NCBI GenBank assembly: GCA_020849945.1
Contig: JADZFK010000161.1
Location: 1-64,000 of the forward strand
Source of the DNA: Pirellulales bacterium
GTDB lineage: Bacteria; Planctomycetota; Planctomycetia; Pirellulales; Lacipirellulaceae
Length of the DNA stretch: 64,000 nucleotides
Direction of reading: 5' to 3'
Part shown: piece by piece, positions 1 to 8,977 of the stretch
Layout: each line of letters opens with the position of its first letter
Numbering within the stretch: position 1 is the stretch's first letter
Translations under genes and position numbers: made by a program
Notes under the pieces: model-generated
The model's input: only the letters and a program-made list of their open reading frames with translations
Told to the model about the DNA's origin: nothing
Database searches by the model: none

Positions 1-166
1 CATAAGCTAGCAATGCATCTGCCAACCCCTTGTGCAGACGCTCGATGCCCAGCACAACCTATGGCCCTGGCTGCCTAACGCTAATCTACATCCGGCCTTG
101 AAACACCAAATTGCAAAAGTTCAGTTACAACATGCGCATGATTGGCCCCGGGCAGTCTAGGCCGAA

Positions 167-320
167 TTCTCGCCACGGAGCACACCGAGGTCACGGAGAA
201 CAAGCCAAGAGATCGTTTGAAGCAAGGTCAACGGCCCGTAGGTACGAGACAGGGTGTTTCCACCGTTCATGGTGGTAGGGGTACTTGCTACTGGTTTTCT
301 CCCTGGCTCCGTGGTTTTGA
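167..320. repeat. CCAC-type short inverted-repeat element (copy a)
   Basis: Ends cgccacggagcacaccgaggtcacggag / ctccctggctccgtgg; internal sequence is near-identical, in reverse complement, to 62860-63005. Confidence 0.75.
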
Positions 321-389
321 TTGTGAGAAATGCGGACTAATCGCCGCCAAGTTTCCGATGGCCAGAGGCATTGTCTCGAGGGCTGGGGA

Positions 390-872
390 TTACGCGAATA
401 AAGGCCAGTTCGACTCGCGGCAGAGCAGGGCCAGGCCCGCAAGAACCAACGCCGCGTAGAGGGCCGCCATCACGTCGTCGGCCATGACGCCTAAGCCCTC
501 GGGCAACTCTTCCAACTGCCGAGCCGGGGGCGGTTTGGTGATGTCGAACAAACGGTGGAGCAGCAGGCCGGCCAGCGCGACTCGCCAATTGGCGAGCGGC
601 ACGGCCAGAAAGACGATCGGCAGCGAAACGATTTCATCCCAAATGATGGCTTGATGATCCTTGCCCCCGCCAAGCGCTTTGCCGGCCGCGGTCGCCAAGG
701 GAACGCCGACTGCAAACAAAAGGGCGATCACGGCGACCTGCCACCCCACCCCGGGCAACATTCCCACCGCCCATGCCAGCGGCAAACCCCAAACCGCGGT
801 CCCGACCGTCCCGGGTGCCTTGGTAATCAACCCCAGCCCAAAACCGGTGCAAATCAACACAGAGAGTTTCAT
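390..872 (-). CDS. pgpA: Phosphatidylglycerophosphatase A
   Basis: MKLSVLICTGFGLGLITKAPGTVGTAVWGLPLAW..IIWDEIVSLPIVF..RLFDITKPPPARQLEELPEGLGVMADDVMAALYA; PgpA signature; start chosen at MKLSV inside the 390-941 ORF. Confidence 0.9.
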   Translation of the reverse strand: MKLSVLICTGFGLGLITKAPGTVGTAVWGLPLAWAVGMLPGVGWQVAVIALLFAVGVPLATAAGKALGGGKDHQAIIWDEIVSLPIVFLAVPLANWRVALAGLLLHRLFDITKPPPARQLEELPEGLGVMADDVMAALYAALVLAGLALLCRESNWPLFA

Positions 873-1570
873 GGCACCTAAAATAGCGTTCGAAGTGCTT
901 CGCAGTCGACCTCCATGGGCGAAAATGCGGTTCTTTGTCATGCGGCCAACGGGAAGGCCGAGCCGTTGTCAATTCGGCGTGTAAACCAAGGCGTTGGGAG
1001 CCGTTGTTGCGAACGTCAAGAATCGGCTGCGAACACTTGCGGTTCTTTTTCTCCGCCCTCCGCAAGATGAGGCAGCCCGCGGCGGTTTGGGGATAGGCTC
1101 GAAGGCGTGCCGGGGATATTTGCGCGTATTGCAACGGGTGCGGAAACGTGGTTTTGGATGCAATAATCGGCGAGTTTTGCGCCTGGGGCTGGGCGTTTCT
1201 GCCGGGAAGTGAAGCGTTTTCCCGGGGTGGGGGTGTTGCAATAATCGATGATTTTGCTCATCGTTGCGAACAATTAACTGTGGGGGCGGGTGGTTGTTGT
1301 TGGTTGGGTGCGTCAAGGTTGGGTGCTTCGCCGAGCCCCCGGTCATTGACCGGGGGCTAAATAGGACGATTGCACACGATGCGCCACGGAGCGCGTGCCC
1401 GATGTGGGGGCGTGGCGTCGGGTAAATTGTCAAAGAGCTGCGGGCCGCTGGTTCGGCGCGTGGGCATCTTAGCAGATTACGGTACACGATTCCACTAAAA
1501 TTCTTGGCCACTTGGTGGGTCGAGGGTTTAGGGTCGAGGGTCGAGGGCCAGAAGGGAGGTTGTGTGGTGT

Positions 1571-1711
1571 TTAGCCGCGACGCGGAGCGGAGCGCGGGGC
1601 CTGGGCCTGCGCGACCGCCTGCCCCGCGATCCACCGCGGACGACCTCGGCGACCACGAGGGCAACTCGATGACTTGCGAACCCAGGACGACTTCGGATAC
1701 TTTCGTGACAT
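1571..1711 (-). CDS. Possible 46-aa very basic small ORF
   Basis: ATG preceded by aggaga; reads MSRKYPKSSWVRKSSSCPRGRRGRPRW...; no family recognised. Confidence 0.2.
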   Translation of the reverse strand: MSRKYPKSSWVRKSSSCPRGRRGRPRWIAGQAVAQAQAPRSAPRRG

Positions 1712-2205
1712 GGTGTGTGTCTCCTTCTAGGAATGAAATGACTACCCCCGGAATGTATACTCCGGGAGATGGAGACACCACTTTTTCAACTAAACTAGGG
1801 ACATCCTCGTTTTTGTGAACGCCTGGAGAGCGACCCGTTCGAGTTCGGAAAACTGGAAACTGCCTCCCGGCATGATCCCTTTCGGTGAGTGCTCGTTGAA
1901 GGATTTCCTTACGTTGTTGTATTTGAACTCGTTGAGGAAGAAGTATTTGTGTACGCCGTTGCCCACGCCGGCCGGCGTCCAAATTTCTGGAAGCGGCGGA
2001 AACGCATGCCGGCTGGGCAATGATTTTCGTGATGCAGTTACCGATTCCCCGGTAAGTACATCCTGAATTGCCGAGTCGGGAAGATCGTGTGTGGCGAGTC
2101 CACAAACGCGTTCTAGCGAAAGAACTCGCCCACGACACAAGCAAAGCCGGGCAACACGCAGGGCCGATTCGTTATTCATGTACGGGACAGCGAGGACTCA
2201 CGAAC

Positions 2206-2262
2206 CCGAAGCGTTAGCGAGGGAATGGGAGCATTTTTCCTTCCCTCGCTGACGCTTCGGGC
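2206..2262. repeat. Palindromic hairpin cccgaagcgttagcgagggaa...ttccctcgctgacgcttcggg
   Basis: About 20-bp nearly perfect inverted arms around a ~16-nt loop. Confidence 0.8.
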
Positions 2263-2311
2263 TGGTTTTCAAACCACTCGCCCAATTTGAATAACTGATC
2301 GGCCCTGATTT

Positions 2312-2452
2312 CTATCCAATGGCCGGTCACTCTCAACTTGTTCGAAATGCGGAGAAAGCGAGGGCTTTCCCTTCGGTGCAAACATCATCCGACACTTTAT
2401 CGTACCTCCAAATCCGGAGTTACCTGTCGCAGCTGAAGTGTGATTTCATTGA
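2312..2452 (-). repeat. Dispersed repeat family R2, inverted copy
   Basis: Reverse complement matches 2951-3100 and 46853-46990 (core gcttgtcgaacaagttgagagtgaccgggcaatggatag). Confidence 0.75.
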
Positions 2453-2636
2453 ATGGAAGAGTATTTCGAAGAAGGACAAAAGAAAGAGTCCAGACTCTTA
2501 TTGACGTTGAATTGACGATGGGTGGGCCGACCGTTATGGTACCGGATACAGCTCGGGGGTGAGGCAATCTCGGCGTACGTTCCTTGCGTCGCGAAAGAGT
2601 CCTGGCCTTTTCTGATCCGGAATAAAGGGGACACGT

Positions 2637-2954
2637 GTGGAAAAAGCGGTACCAGATCCTGAAGTCGTGAAACAGTTAAAGAAGTTCTTCCATCGCAACG
2701 GCTACATTCGGCGGGTGGATGCGGTACGGCGCGTTGAGGAGGGCCAGTTGTATAAGAAAGGCGCCGAGGTTCGGCTGGTGGCCGAGTCGGCGGCTGAGTT
2801 GTCGGAGATTCGTCAGCTTCTGAAGCAGGCCAATTTTAAGCTGGCTCGGCCGTTTGCCAAGGATCGAAAGTGGCGGCAGCCCGTTTATGGAGTTGCCGAG
2901 GTTGCCCGGTTCCTGTCTCTCGTCGGGAAGCGAAAGAAAAAGCGGAGTAGGTGA
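2637..2954 (+). CDS. Hypothetical protein, basic C-terminus, bracketed by inverted R2 repeats
   Basis: 105-aa ORF with coherent composition (MEKAVPDPEVVKQLKKFFHRNGYIRRVDAVRRVEEGQLYKKGAEVRLVAESAAELSEIRQLLKQANFKLARPF...). Confidence 0.55.
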   Translation: MEKAVPDPEVVKQLKKFFHRNGYIRRVDAVRRVEEGQLYKKGAEVRLVAESAAELSEIRQLLKQANFKLARPFAKDRKWRQPVYGVAEVARFLSLVGKRKKKRSR

Positions 2955-3130
2955 ATTCAAACATCAAGTGCGACAGACGACATCGGATTGTAGTTACGAT
3001 AAAGAGTGGGGAGATGATTGCACCGAAGGGAAAGTCCTCGCTTTCTCTGCTTGTCGAACAAGTTGAGAGTGACCGGGCAATGGATAGACAGCTTCAAAGC
3101 CGGGGGCTGCGAGCGGTTCCAATTGCTGGC
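2951..3130 (+). repeat. Dispersed repeat family R2, direct copy
   Basis: Shared core ctgcttgtcgaacaagttgagagtgaccgggcaatggatagacag and tail gcgagcggttccaattg with 46853-47100. Confidence 0.8.
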
Positions 3131-3145
3131 CCCCTTTTCTGCTAA

Positions 3146-3175
3146 TTGGCATTCTTGATCATGGCGCGGTATAAT
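3146..3175 (+). promoter_or_regulatory. Candidate sigma70-like promoter upstream of hicBA
   Basis: TTGGCA (3146-3151), 18-bp spacer, TATAAT (3170-3175). Confidence 0.45.
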
Positions 3176-3180
3176 ACTAT

Positions 3181-3304
3181 TAGGCTTTGTCTCAAAACCG
3201 GTTCTGATTCGGGTAGCGGGTCGAGCAAGGCCAAGAATCCTGGGATGCGCGAACCCTCCCCTAACCCCTCCCTAAAAGGGCGGGAAGTTTTGGGACAAAG
3301 CCTA
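3181..3304 (-). repeat. R3 MITE-like element (copy 1), 124 bp
   Basis: Terminal inverted repeats taggctttgtctcaaaac / gttttgggacaaagccta. Confidence 0.8.
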
Positions 3305-3348
3305 GTTGCGCACCCCCGAGTCGAACACTCTACCCACGAGAACTCGAA

Positions 3349-3567
3349 GTGATGAGCTTTACTGCCGTTTTCATGCCTGTACCGGAGGGTTTCGTTGCCT
3401 TCGTTGAAGAGCTTCCAGGAGCTAATACTCAAGGGGTGACTATTGAAGAAACTCGCCAAAATCTTCAGGAGGCCGTTGCCCTGGTGCTTGAGACGAATCG
3501 TGAACTGGCCGAGCAGGCGTTAGTCGGGCAAGAAGTCGTTCGCGAGCCGTTCGAGCTTTCAATCTGA
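3349..3567 (+). CDS. hicB: HicB-family antitoxin
   Basis: FTAVFMPVPEGFVAFVEELPGANTQGVTIEETRQNLQEAVALVLE: HicB-like fold motif; directly followed by a HicA gene. Confidence 0.85.
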   Translation: MMSFTAVFMPVPEGFVAFVEELPGANTQGVTIEETRQNLQEAVALVLETNRELAEQALVGQEVVREPFELSI

Positions 3568-3752
3568 TGAAGCGGGTAGATCTGATTCGGCATATTGAGT
3601 CGTATGGCTGTCGATTGCTGCGCGATCGTGGGAAGCACAGCGTGTATTTGAATTCCGCGATCAAGCGAGTTACCACCGTACCCCGGCACCGCGAGATCAA
3701 TGATTTCTTGGCTCGTAAAATCTGCCGCGACTTGGAAGTTCCGGAACCTTAA
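3567..3752 (+). CDS. hicA: HicA-family toxin (mRNA interferase)
   Basis: MKRVDLIRHIESYGCRLLRDRGKHSVYLN...TTVPRHREINDFLARKICRDLEV: HicA/YcfA motif with conserved H and RH.EI. Confidence 0.88.
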   Translation: MKRVDLIRHIESYGCRLLRDRGKHSVYLNSAIKRVTTVPRHREINDFLARKICRDLEVPEP

Positions 3753-6134
3753 TCACACCAATCCCCAGCGTTTCCGCAAGAACCATTCGGCGGCCAACAG
3801 GCCGACGAAGGTGAGGAAGAATGGCCAGGTGTCCCAGTAGGTGATTTTGGCAACGACTTCTTGTTTGACATCGGGGGGCTGAGCGGCGAGGCGTTTGAGC
3901 AGGTCGGGGAGTTCCTCGGCGGCCAGGGCCGCGCCGCCGGCGGGTTGGGTCATGGCGGCTAGTTGGGCCATCAGGGTGGGTTCGGCGGCCGGGCGATCGA
4001 GTTCCACATCCTGATTTGGCACGAGGAAACGTGCTTCGGCTTTGCCCAACTCGGTTCCGTTGGATTTGGCTGTCACGACGATTCGGTAGTCGCCGGGTTT
4101 CGTGGCACCACGGTACGCGGCCGTCCAACCTTCGCTGGACTTGGTCGGCTGCACGGGTTCGCTCTTGCCTTCGGGCGTCAGAACATTCACGGTGAACTCG
4201 GTTCCTTCGGCGGGCTGGCCCTGGGGCGTTTCGGCACCGAGTTTGAAATCGACTCGTGCCCCACGGGCGGCACGGCGCGAGGCAAGTTCGATCCACACTT
4301 TGCCCTCGGTTCGCTCGTCTTTTTTCGCAAGCCACAGGATGCCCTGTCGCCAGAAGCGGCGATGGGCTTCGCCGAACCCAGCCATCACCCAGCGCCAGGT
4401 CGAGTCGCCCGCGAATGCCAACACGCGGCCTTCGCCCGCTTGGCCCACGACCAGTAGCGGATGCCGTTGCGGGTCGTCGGCTTCGGCCAATACCTGGGCA
4501 TTGGGTTTTAAGTCGGTCCGTTCGATGCGGTTCGCGCCATCGAGGGGTGGAAGCCGCGGCCATGGGTTGCCGTCGGAGCCTTCCGCGTGGGCGGGTGTTG
4601 GGTTGCGTAGGTTGCCGGAACCGGTTGCCGATAGTTGCATGATGGGGTGCTTCAACCCGAGCGGAGCGGTTGGTCGAATTCGCAGAGGGCCTGCAAGCTG
4701 CACATCGTGCCGGGGTGTTTCGCCAAATGCCTGGCGTTGGGCGGGGCCGATTTCAACCGGCAGCACATTGGCCAGTTGCGATCCACGAAAACCACCAGGG
4801 CCGAAACTGTGATATCCGCCCGTCATGATGAGCCCCATCCCACGCTCGACACGTTGAGCGATAGCCTGCCAGCTTGCGGCATTGAGGCCCTGCGAATCGA
4901 CATTGTCCAAGACAACAACATCGGGCAATGGGTTTGCGCGTGCGTTGGGAGTGCCGCGAGGGATTCCGCTGGCGGCGTTTGCGAGGGGCGTTGGTGAACC
5001 GACCAACTCGGTGATATCGACGCCCATCGGATCGTAATTGATAAGCCGGCGCGTGACGACGATATCGGGCGAGCGGGCAAGGGCGGCGCGGACGAACCGC
5101 TGTTCAGGCCCGGCGCCGCCGCCTACTCGTTGTGCCCCGACGAGGTACAGTACGTTGATCCCCCCGGGACGGACGCGGACGAACGTGCTGGCCTCGTTAT
5201 TCGTGGTGATAAGCTCCCCCGCGCGTGGTTCGACGCGAACGGTCACTTTGTATTCGCCCGGTTCGCGGGGCGTGTAGCGGAGGGCGATGGGGGTTGCACC
5301 GCCTTGCGAGCCTGTTTCGACCTGTTGGGTATCCACGGCTTCCATGCCGCGGGGGGTTTCCCAAAGGAGTTGAACCTTCACTCGTTGGCTTGCATAGCCC
5401 TCGGCCGAGAGCAGCGCACGCACGTCGGTAGGCGTTTCGGAAAAGACGGATTCATTGGTCAGGAGGTCCGAGAGGCTGAGGTCGGCACGTTCGCTGCCCC
5501 CCGACTTGCCGAAAGTGAACGTGTAAAGCGGAATGTTTTCGGCGACAAGCCGACGGGCGGCCACGTGGGGCGGCGTCTCGCGTGGAGGGGCGGTTCGTTG
5601 GGCGCCATCGGAGAGGAGCAGGACGGCCGATACGCGTTTGTTTACTTCACGATCGAGCGCATCGCCGAGCGCGGCACCGATGGCCGTCGATTCGCCGTTG
5701 GGCGACGAGTCGAGAGCGAGTCGGCCCGACGACACCTCGACCGGTGTTGAATCTTCGGAAAACTGATAGGCGGTCACGTCCCCCTTGCTGGCCAACTTGG
5801 CAAGGTCGTCGGCAGCGGCATCGAGGAGAAGGCGGACGGCTTCCCACCGCGATTTGTCGCCCAAGGAATCGGCGACCTGCATGCTGCGCGAGTGATCGAC
5901 CAGCATCACGAGCGAGGCCCGCACGGGTTCGACTTTTGTGGTGACGAGCGACGGGCGCAACAGGGCGAACAGGAGCAGCAAGACCACAACGAAGCGCAAG
6001 CCGATGAGTGTTGCCGCTTGTCGGCGGTTGAGCCGCACGTGTCGTGGCCGCACCAACAAGAGCGCAAGCAGGATGGCCGCCGCTCCGATCGCGACCGTCA
6101 GGCTGACCACGGGTTGGAAGTGTAGCTCGATCAT
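3753..6134 (-). CDS. VWA/glutamine-amidotransferase-like membrane protein (BatA-associated)
   Basis: VMLVDHSRSMQVADS MIDAS-like motif, N- and C-terminal TM segments; overlaps the BatA gene by a few bases. Confidence 0.75.
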   Translation of the reverse strand: MIELHFQPVVSLTVAIGAAAILLALLLVRPRHVRLNRRQAATLIGLRFVVVLLLLFALLRPSLVTTKVEPVRASLVMLVDHSRSMQVADSLGDKSRWEAVRLLLDAAADDLAKLASKGDVTAYQFSEDSTPVEVSSGRLALDSSPNGESTAIGAALGDALDREVNKRVSAVLLLSDGAQRTAPPRETPPHVAARRLVAENIPLYTFTFGKSGGSERADLSLSDLLTNESVFSETPTDVRALLSAEGYASQRVKVQLLWETPRGMEAVDTQQVETGSQGGATPIALRYTPREPGEYKVTVRVEPRAGELITTNNEASTFVRVRPGGINVLYLVGAQRVGGGAGPEQRFVRAALARSPDIVVTRRLINYDPMGVDITELVGSPTPLANAASGIPRGTPNARANPLPDVVVLDNVDSQGLNAASWQAIAQRVERGMGLIMTGGYHSFGPGGFRGSQLANVLPVEIGPAQRQAFGETPRHDVQLAGPLRIRPTAPLGLKHPIMQLSATGSGNLRNPTPAHAEGSDGNPWPRLPPLDGANRIERTDLKPNAQVLAEADDPQRHPLLVVGQAGEGRVLAFAGDSTWRWVMAGFGEAHRRFWRQGILWLAKKDERTEGKVWIELASRRAARGARVDFKLGAETPQGQPAEGTEFTVNVLTPEGKSEPVQPTKSSEGWTAAYRGATKPGDYRIVVTAKSNGTELGKAEARFLVPNQDVELDRPAAEPTLMAQLAAMTQPAGGAALAAEELPDLLKRLAAQPPDVKQEVVAKITYWDTWPFFLTFVGLLAAEWFLRKRWGLV

Positions 6135-8392
6135 GCGTGGGTATCGAACGTATCGGCCGCGTGGCCGGCAGAGCGTGGACGTCGGGCGGCGGTTTGCGGG
6201 TTGGGTGCGTCGTACGCGCGGAAGTCGGCAAGTTGCGATTCTAGTTCGCGCGGCGGCGCATCACTGGCCACACCTCCGCTGTAGAAGCGATTCGCGAGCC
6301 ATTGTTCAGCGGCCAACACGAAGGCAACCGCCAGGATGATCGCCGGAAATAATTCGTATCCCACGCGCCCCACGCCAACTCGCACCTCGATCTCTTCGCG
6401 GGTTCGGGCCAGTCGCGTGCGTTGGTCGCCGAGTTGCTGGAGCAGCGGGGTCATCGCCGCGCGATCGAGCCGGCAGATTTCGGTGGGCAGGTTGACGCTA
6501 AATCCTTGGTCGAGTGTTTCCTCGAGTCCGCCGGCGCGGACGCGGTAGTTTCCTAGCTCCTCGGTCGTGGCAATCGTGAGGTCGCTCTGGTTGGCCGAGA
6601 GCGTTTGCCGCACGGCAGTGGCATCTGGCAGTTGCAACACGTAACCGGTGAGCTGGTGATCGGGTGCCAGCGGAAGCACGGCCGTTTGCCCCGCCAGGTA
6701 GTTTAGTTGTGTTTCGGAGTTACCGGCCAGGTAGCGGGTCATGCTGTTGGCCAATGCGATGAACGGCCAGGGGTCGGCGCCGGTGGGCAGCAGATTCCAG
6801 GCATCTTGCGAGGCGCGATCGGAGACCGAGGTGGTGATGAGCAGCGAGCGGCCCTTGCCGAGCGGCCGTTCGAGAATGGCGGGCCGACCGTTGGCAAATG
6901 TCGCCACAACATGAAACGGCTGCTCGCCGGCTTCCAATTCCCAGTACTTGAAGACGGGGAAATCCGACCACGGGGTGGCCTCGGCCATGGCCGCCATGCC
7001 GCCCAATGCGGGGTGTTCGACCGCGACGGGGCGAAGGTAGGTCGGTTCGCGCGATTGCCAGCGGAGTTTTGCGGGCATCAGCCGTTGGGCAGCGGCCGAG
7101 TTCATCTCTTCTCGGCGCGCATGGCGCCCCAGTGCAATCCCCACGCCTCCGCCAGATTCGGCGAAATCGGTCAAGGCATTCCACGAGTCGTCTGCAAGCG
7201 GCGGAGGATTCGCCAGAAGAACGGCCGAGTAATCGGCCAACCGTTTGCTCGGCATTTCATCGACGGTAATGGCTTCGCAAACGAACTCGGTCGGAGCGGC
7301 ACCGACCGCGACCGATGGTGCTAGCGCCTCTTGCAGAAAAAGTGTATCGCCCGTTTCTTTGCCGATGAGCAGCACGCGAGAAGGCGGCCGGACGACCAGC
7401 GTGAAGTATCGAACATCGTCGCACGGCAAGGCGTCGTGGCCAAGTAGCTGAACGAAACCCTGATGCGTGCCTGCTTGCAAACCCGTGAGCGAGAATTCAA
7501 TCGGCGTGGACTCGTGCTCGAGGGGGATGATTTGTTGGCCACGTTTTTCCGGAGGCGATGATCCGTTGCCAAGAAACAATTCGACGGTCGTTTCGCCCTT
7601 TGCGGCACGGCCGGTTCTGCGGAGGTCGGTGCTTAGTTGGAGAATCCCCGTGGAGGCTACCTGCTCACTCGATAGTTTCAGGAGGCCCAGGCCACGATTG
7701 CTCGGTTCGAGGACGCCGACATCGATCAGGTAAACGTTCGTGCCAGGTAATTCATCGAGCGATTTTGCTAACGCCGCCACCGACGATTCGGGCCAGGCCT
7801 CGGCTGACAGATCGGTAAACACGTAGAGTTCGCCACGGTACTCTTTCTTTTTTGCGAGCCAGTGCATCGCGTCGCGTAAGGCATCTTGCATGGGCCGCAC
7901 GGCCGGGCTTGGCTCCAGGCGATCGATGCGTGTTTCCACGGCGTCGCGACCAAGGTCTTGCCCACGCTGCCTGCCCGCGCGATCCACCAGCGTCATCGGG
8001 GAATCGCTCGGAAGCTGGCGAACGAGCCATTGGGCCAAGTCTTTTGCTTTTTTCCAACGGGTCGTGCTTTCTTGTTCGTACTGCATGCGTAATGAGTTAT
8101 CGAACACGAGGGCCGAGGCGACGGCCGCACCTTCCTTGTTCGCCCCGCCCGAGCTACGCACCGTTGGCCTTGCCAACGCGAGTGCCAACAGTGCGATGAT
8201 GGCACAGCGGAGCGCTAAGAGTAGCAATTGGCGCAGTCGCAGCCGATGTTGGTTTACCATCCGCCGTTGCTGGACAAACCTTAGGGCCGGAAACTTGATC
8301 AATACGGCCTCTCGCCGCATGATTAGATGCAACACCACGGGTATCGCAATAAGCGCTGCCCCGCCGAGTAATACTGGTGTTACGAAAGACAT
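6131..8392 (-). CDS. BatA domain-containing VWA-type membrane protein
   Basis: MSFVTPVLLGGAALIAIPVVLHLIMRREAVLIKFPALRFVQQRR... is the BatA N-terminal signature. Confidence 0.85.
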   Translation of the reverse strand: MSFVTPVLLGGAALIAIPVVLHLIMRREAVLIKFPALRFVQQRRMVNQHRLRLRQLLLLALRCAIIALLALALARPTVRSSGGANKEGAAVASALVFDNSLRMQYEQESTTRWKKAKDLAQWLVRQLPSDSPMTLVDRAGRQRGQDLGRDAVETRIDRLEPSPAVRPMQDALRDAMHWLAKKKEYRGELYVFTDLSAEAWPESSVAALAKSLDELPGTNVYLIDVGVLEPSNRGLGLLKLSSEQVASTGILQLSTDLRRTGRAAKGETTVELFLGNGSSPPEKRGQQIIPLEHESTPIEFSLTGLQAGTHQGFVQLLGHDALPCDDVRYFTLVVRPPSRVLLIGKETGDTLFLQEALAPSVAVGAAPTEFVCEAITVDEMPSKRLADYSAVLLANPPPLADDSWNALTDFAESGGGVGIALGRHARREEMNSAAAQRLMPAKLRWQSREPTYLRPVAVEHPALGGMAAMAEATPWSDFPVFKYWELEAGEQPFHVVATFANGRPAILERPLGKGRSLLITTSVSDRASQDAWNLLPTGADPWPFIALANSMTRYLAGNSETQLNYLAGQTAVLPLAPDHQLTGYVLQLPDATAVRQTLSANQSDLTIATTEELGNYRVRAGGLEETLDQGFSVNLPTEICRLDRAAMTPLLQQLGDQRTRLARTREEIEVRVGVGRVGYELFPAIILAVAFVLAAEQWLANRFYSGGVASDAPPRELESQLADFRAYDAPNPQTAARRPRSAGHAADTFDTHA

Positions 8393-8452
8393 GGCAGACA
8401 GGTGGCCTGCGAAAGCCGATAATGGATGATGGAGTCGAGTAGAGGAAACTTA

Positions 8453-8977
8453 ATGACTTTGCTTAACGAACCGACTGAACTTGATCGTGACGCACCACGT
8501 TTGGGAAGGCGATTCCGATTCGGTGTCCGTACCCTCTTGCTCGTGATGACGCTGGCCTGCATTGTTATGAGCATCCCTGGTATGAGCTACGTATTGGGTT
8601 CCGTTCTCGGTGCTATTGTCGGTGGTACATTGGTCCTTGGGCCACTGATCGCAATTCAAGTTGCCATCATCTGGCTAATCCCTCCGCTGCGGCGTCGTTT
8701 CTTCAGGAAGAATGTCGGTTCTAACTCCACGGATCATTTTCAAAGTAATAGTCAATACACACTATGCTGTGAACAAATCCATTCAATGCGTAGCATGAAA
8801 ACGATAATACCGAAGAAGTCACATATTGTTGCTTCTCTCGAGCATTATTCTTCATTCCTTTGCGACTTCGCGACTCTGCGTGAGACTCCTTCCGCCCATC
8901 ATCCGCGGGATTGCCGCATGACGAGGTACTCGGTGAGTGCGCGGTCGAACGGCATGCTGGTGTCTAGGGGAACGTAG
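8453..8977 (+). CDS. Small membrane protein
   Basis: RFRFGVRTLLLVMTLACIVMSIPGM.. plus a second hydrophobic stretch; C-terminal part runs antisense into the DUF58 gene, so the true 3' end is uncertain. Confidence 0.45.
   Translation: MTLLNEPTELDRDAPRLGRRFRFGVRTLLLVMTLACIVMSIPGMSYVLGSVLGAIVGGTLVLGPLIAIQVAIIWLIPPLRRRFFRKNVGSNSTDHFQSNSQYTLCCEQIHSMRSMKTIIPKKSHIVASLEHYSSFLCDFATLRETPSAHHPRDCRMTRYSVSARSNGMLVSRGT

Noticed and set aside
142-459. ORF 142-459 (+)
   Set aside because: Runs through a CCAC-type repeat and antisense to the pgpA 3' end; no protein family features.
1504-1556. gggtcgagggtttagggtcgagggtcgaggg tandem
   Set aside because: Low-complexity short tandem, too short to interpret.
969-2144. 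391-aa ORF on minus strand
   Set aside because: Composition is unlike a protein (Arg/Thr/Pro/His mix), spans repeats and an intergenic region; probably chance high-GC ORF.
3697-4563. 288-aa ORF (-) and other long ORFs antisense or out of frame within 3753-8392
   Set aside because: Shadow frames of the real VWA/BatA genes with Arg/Pro-rich composition.
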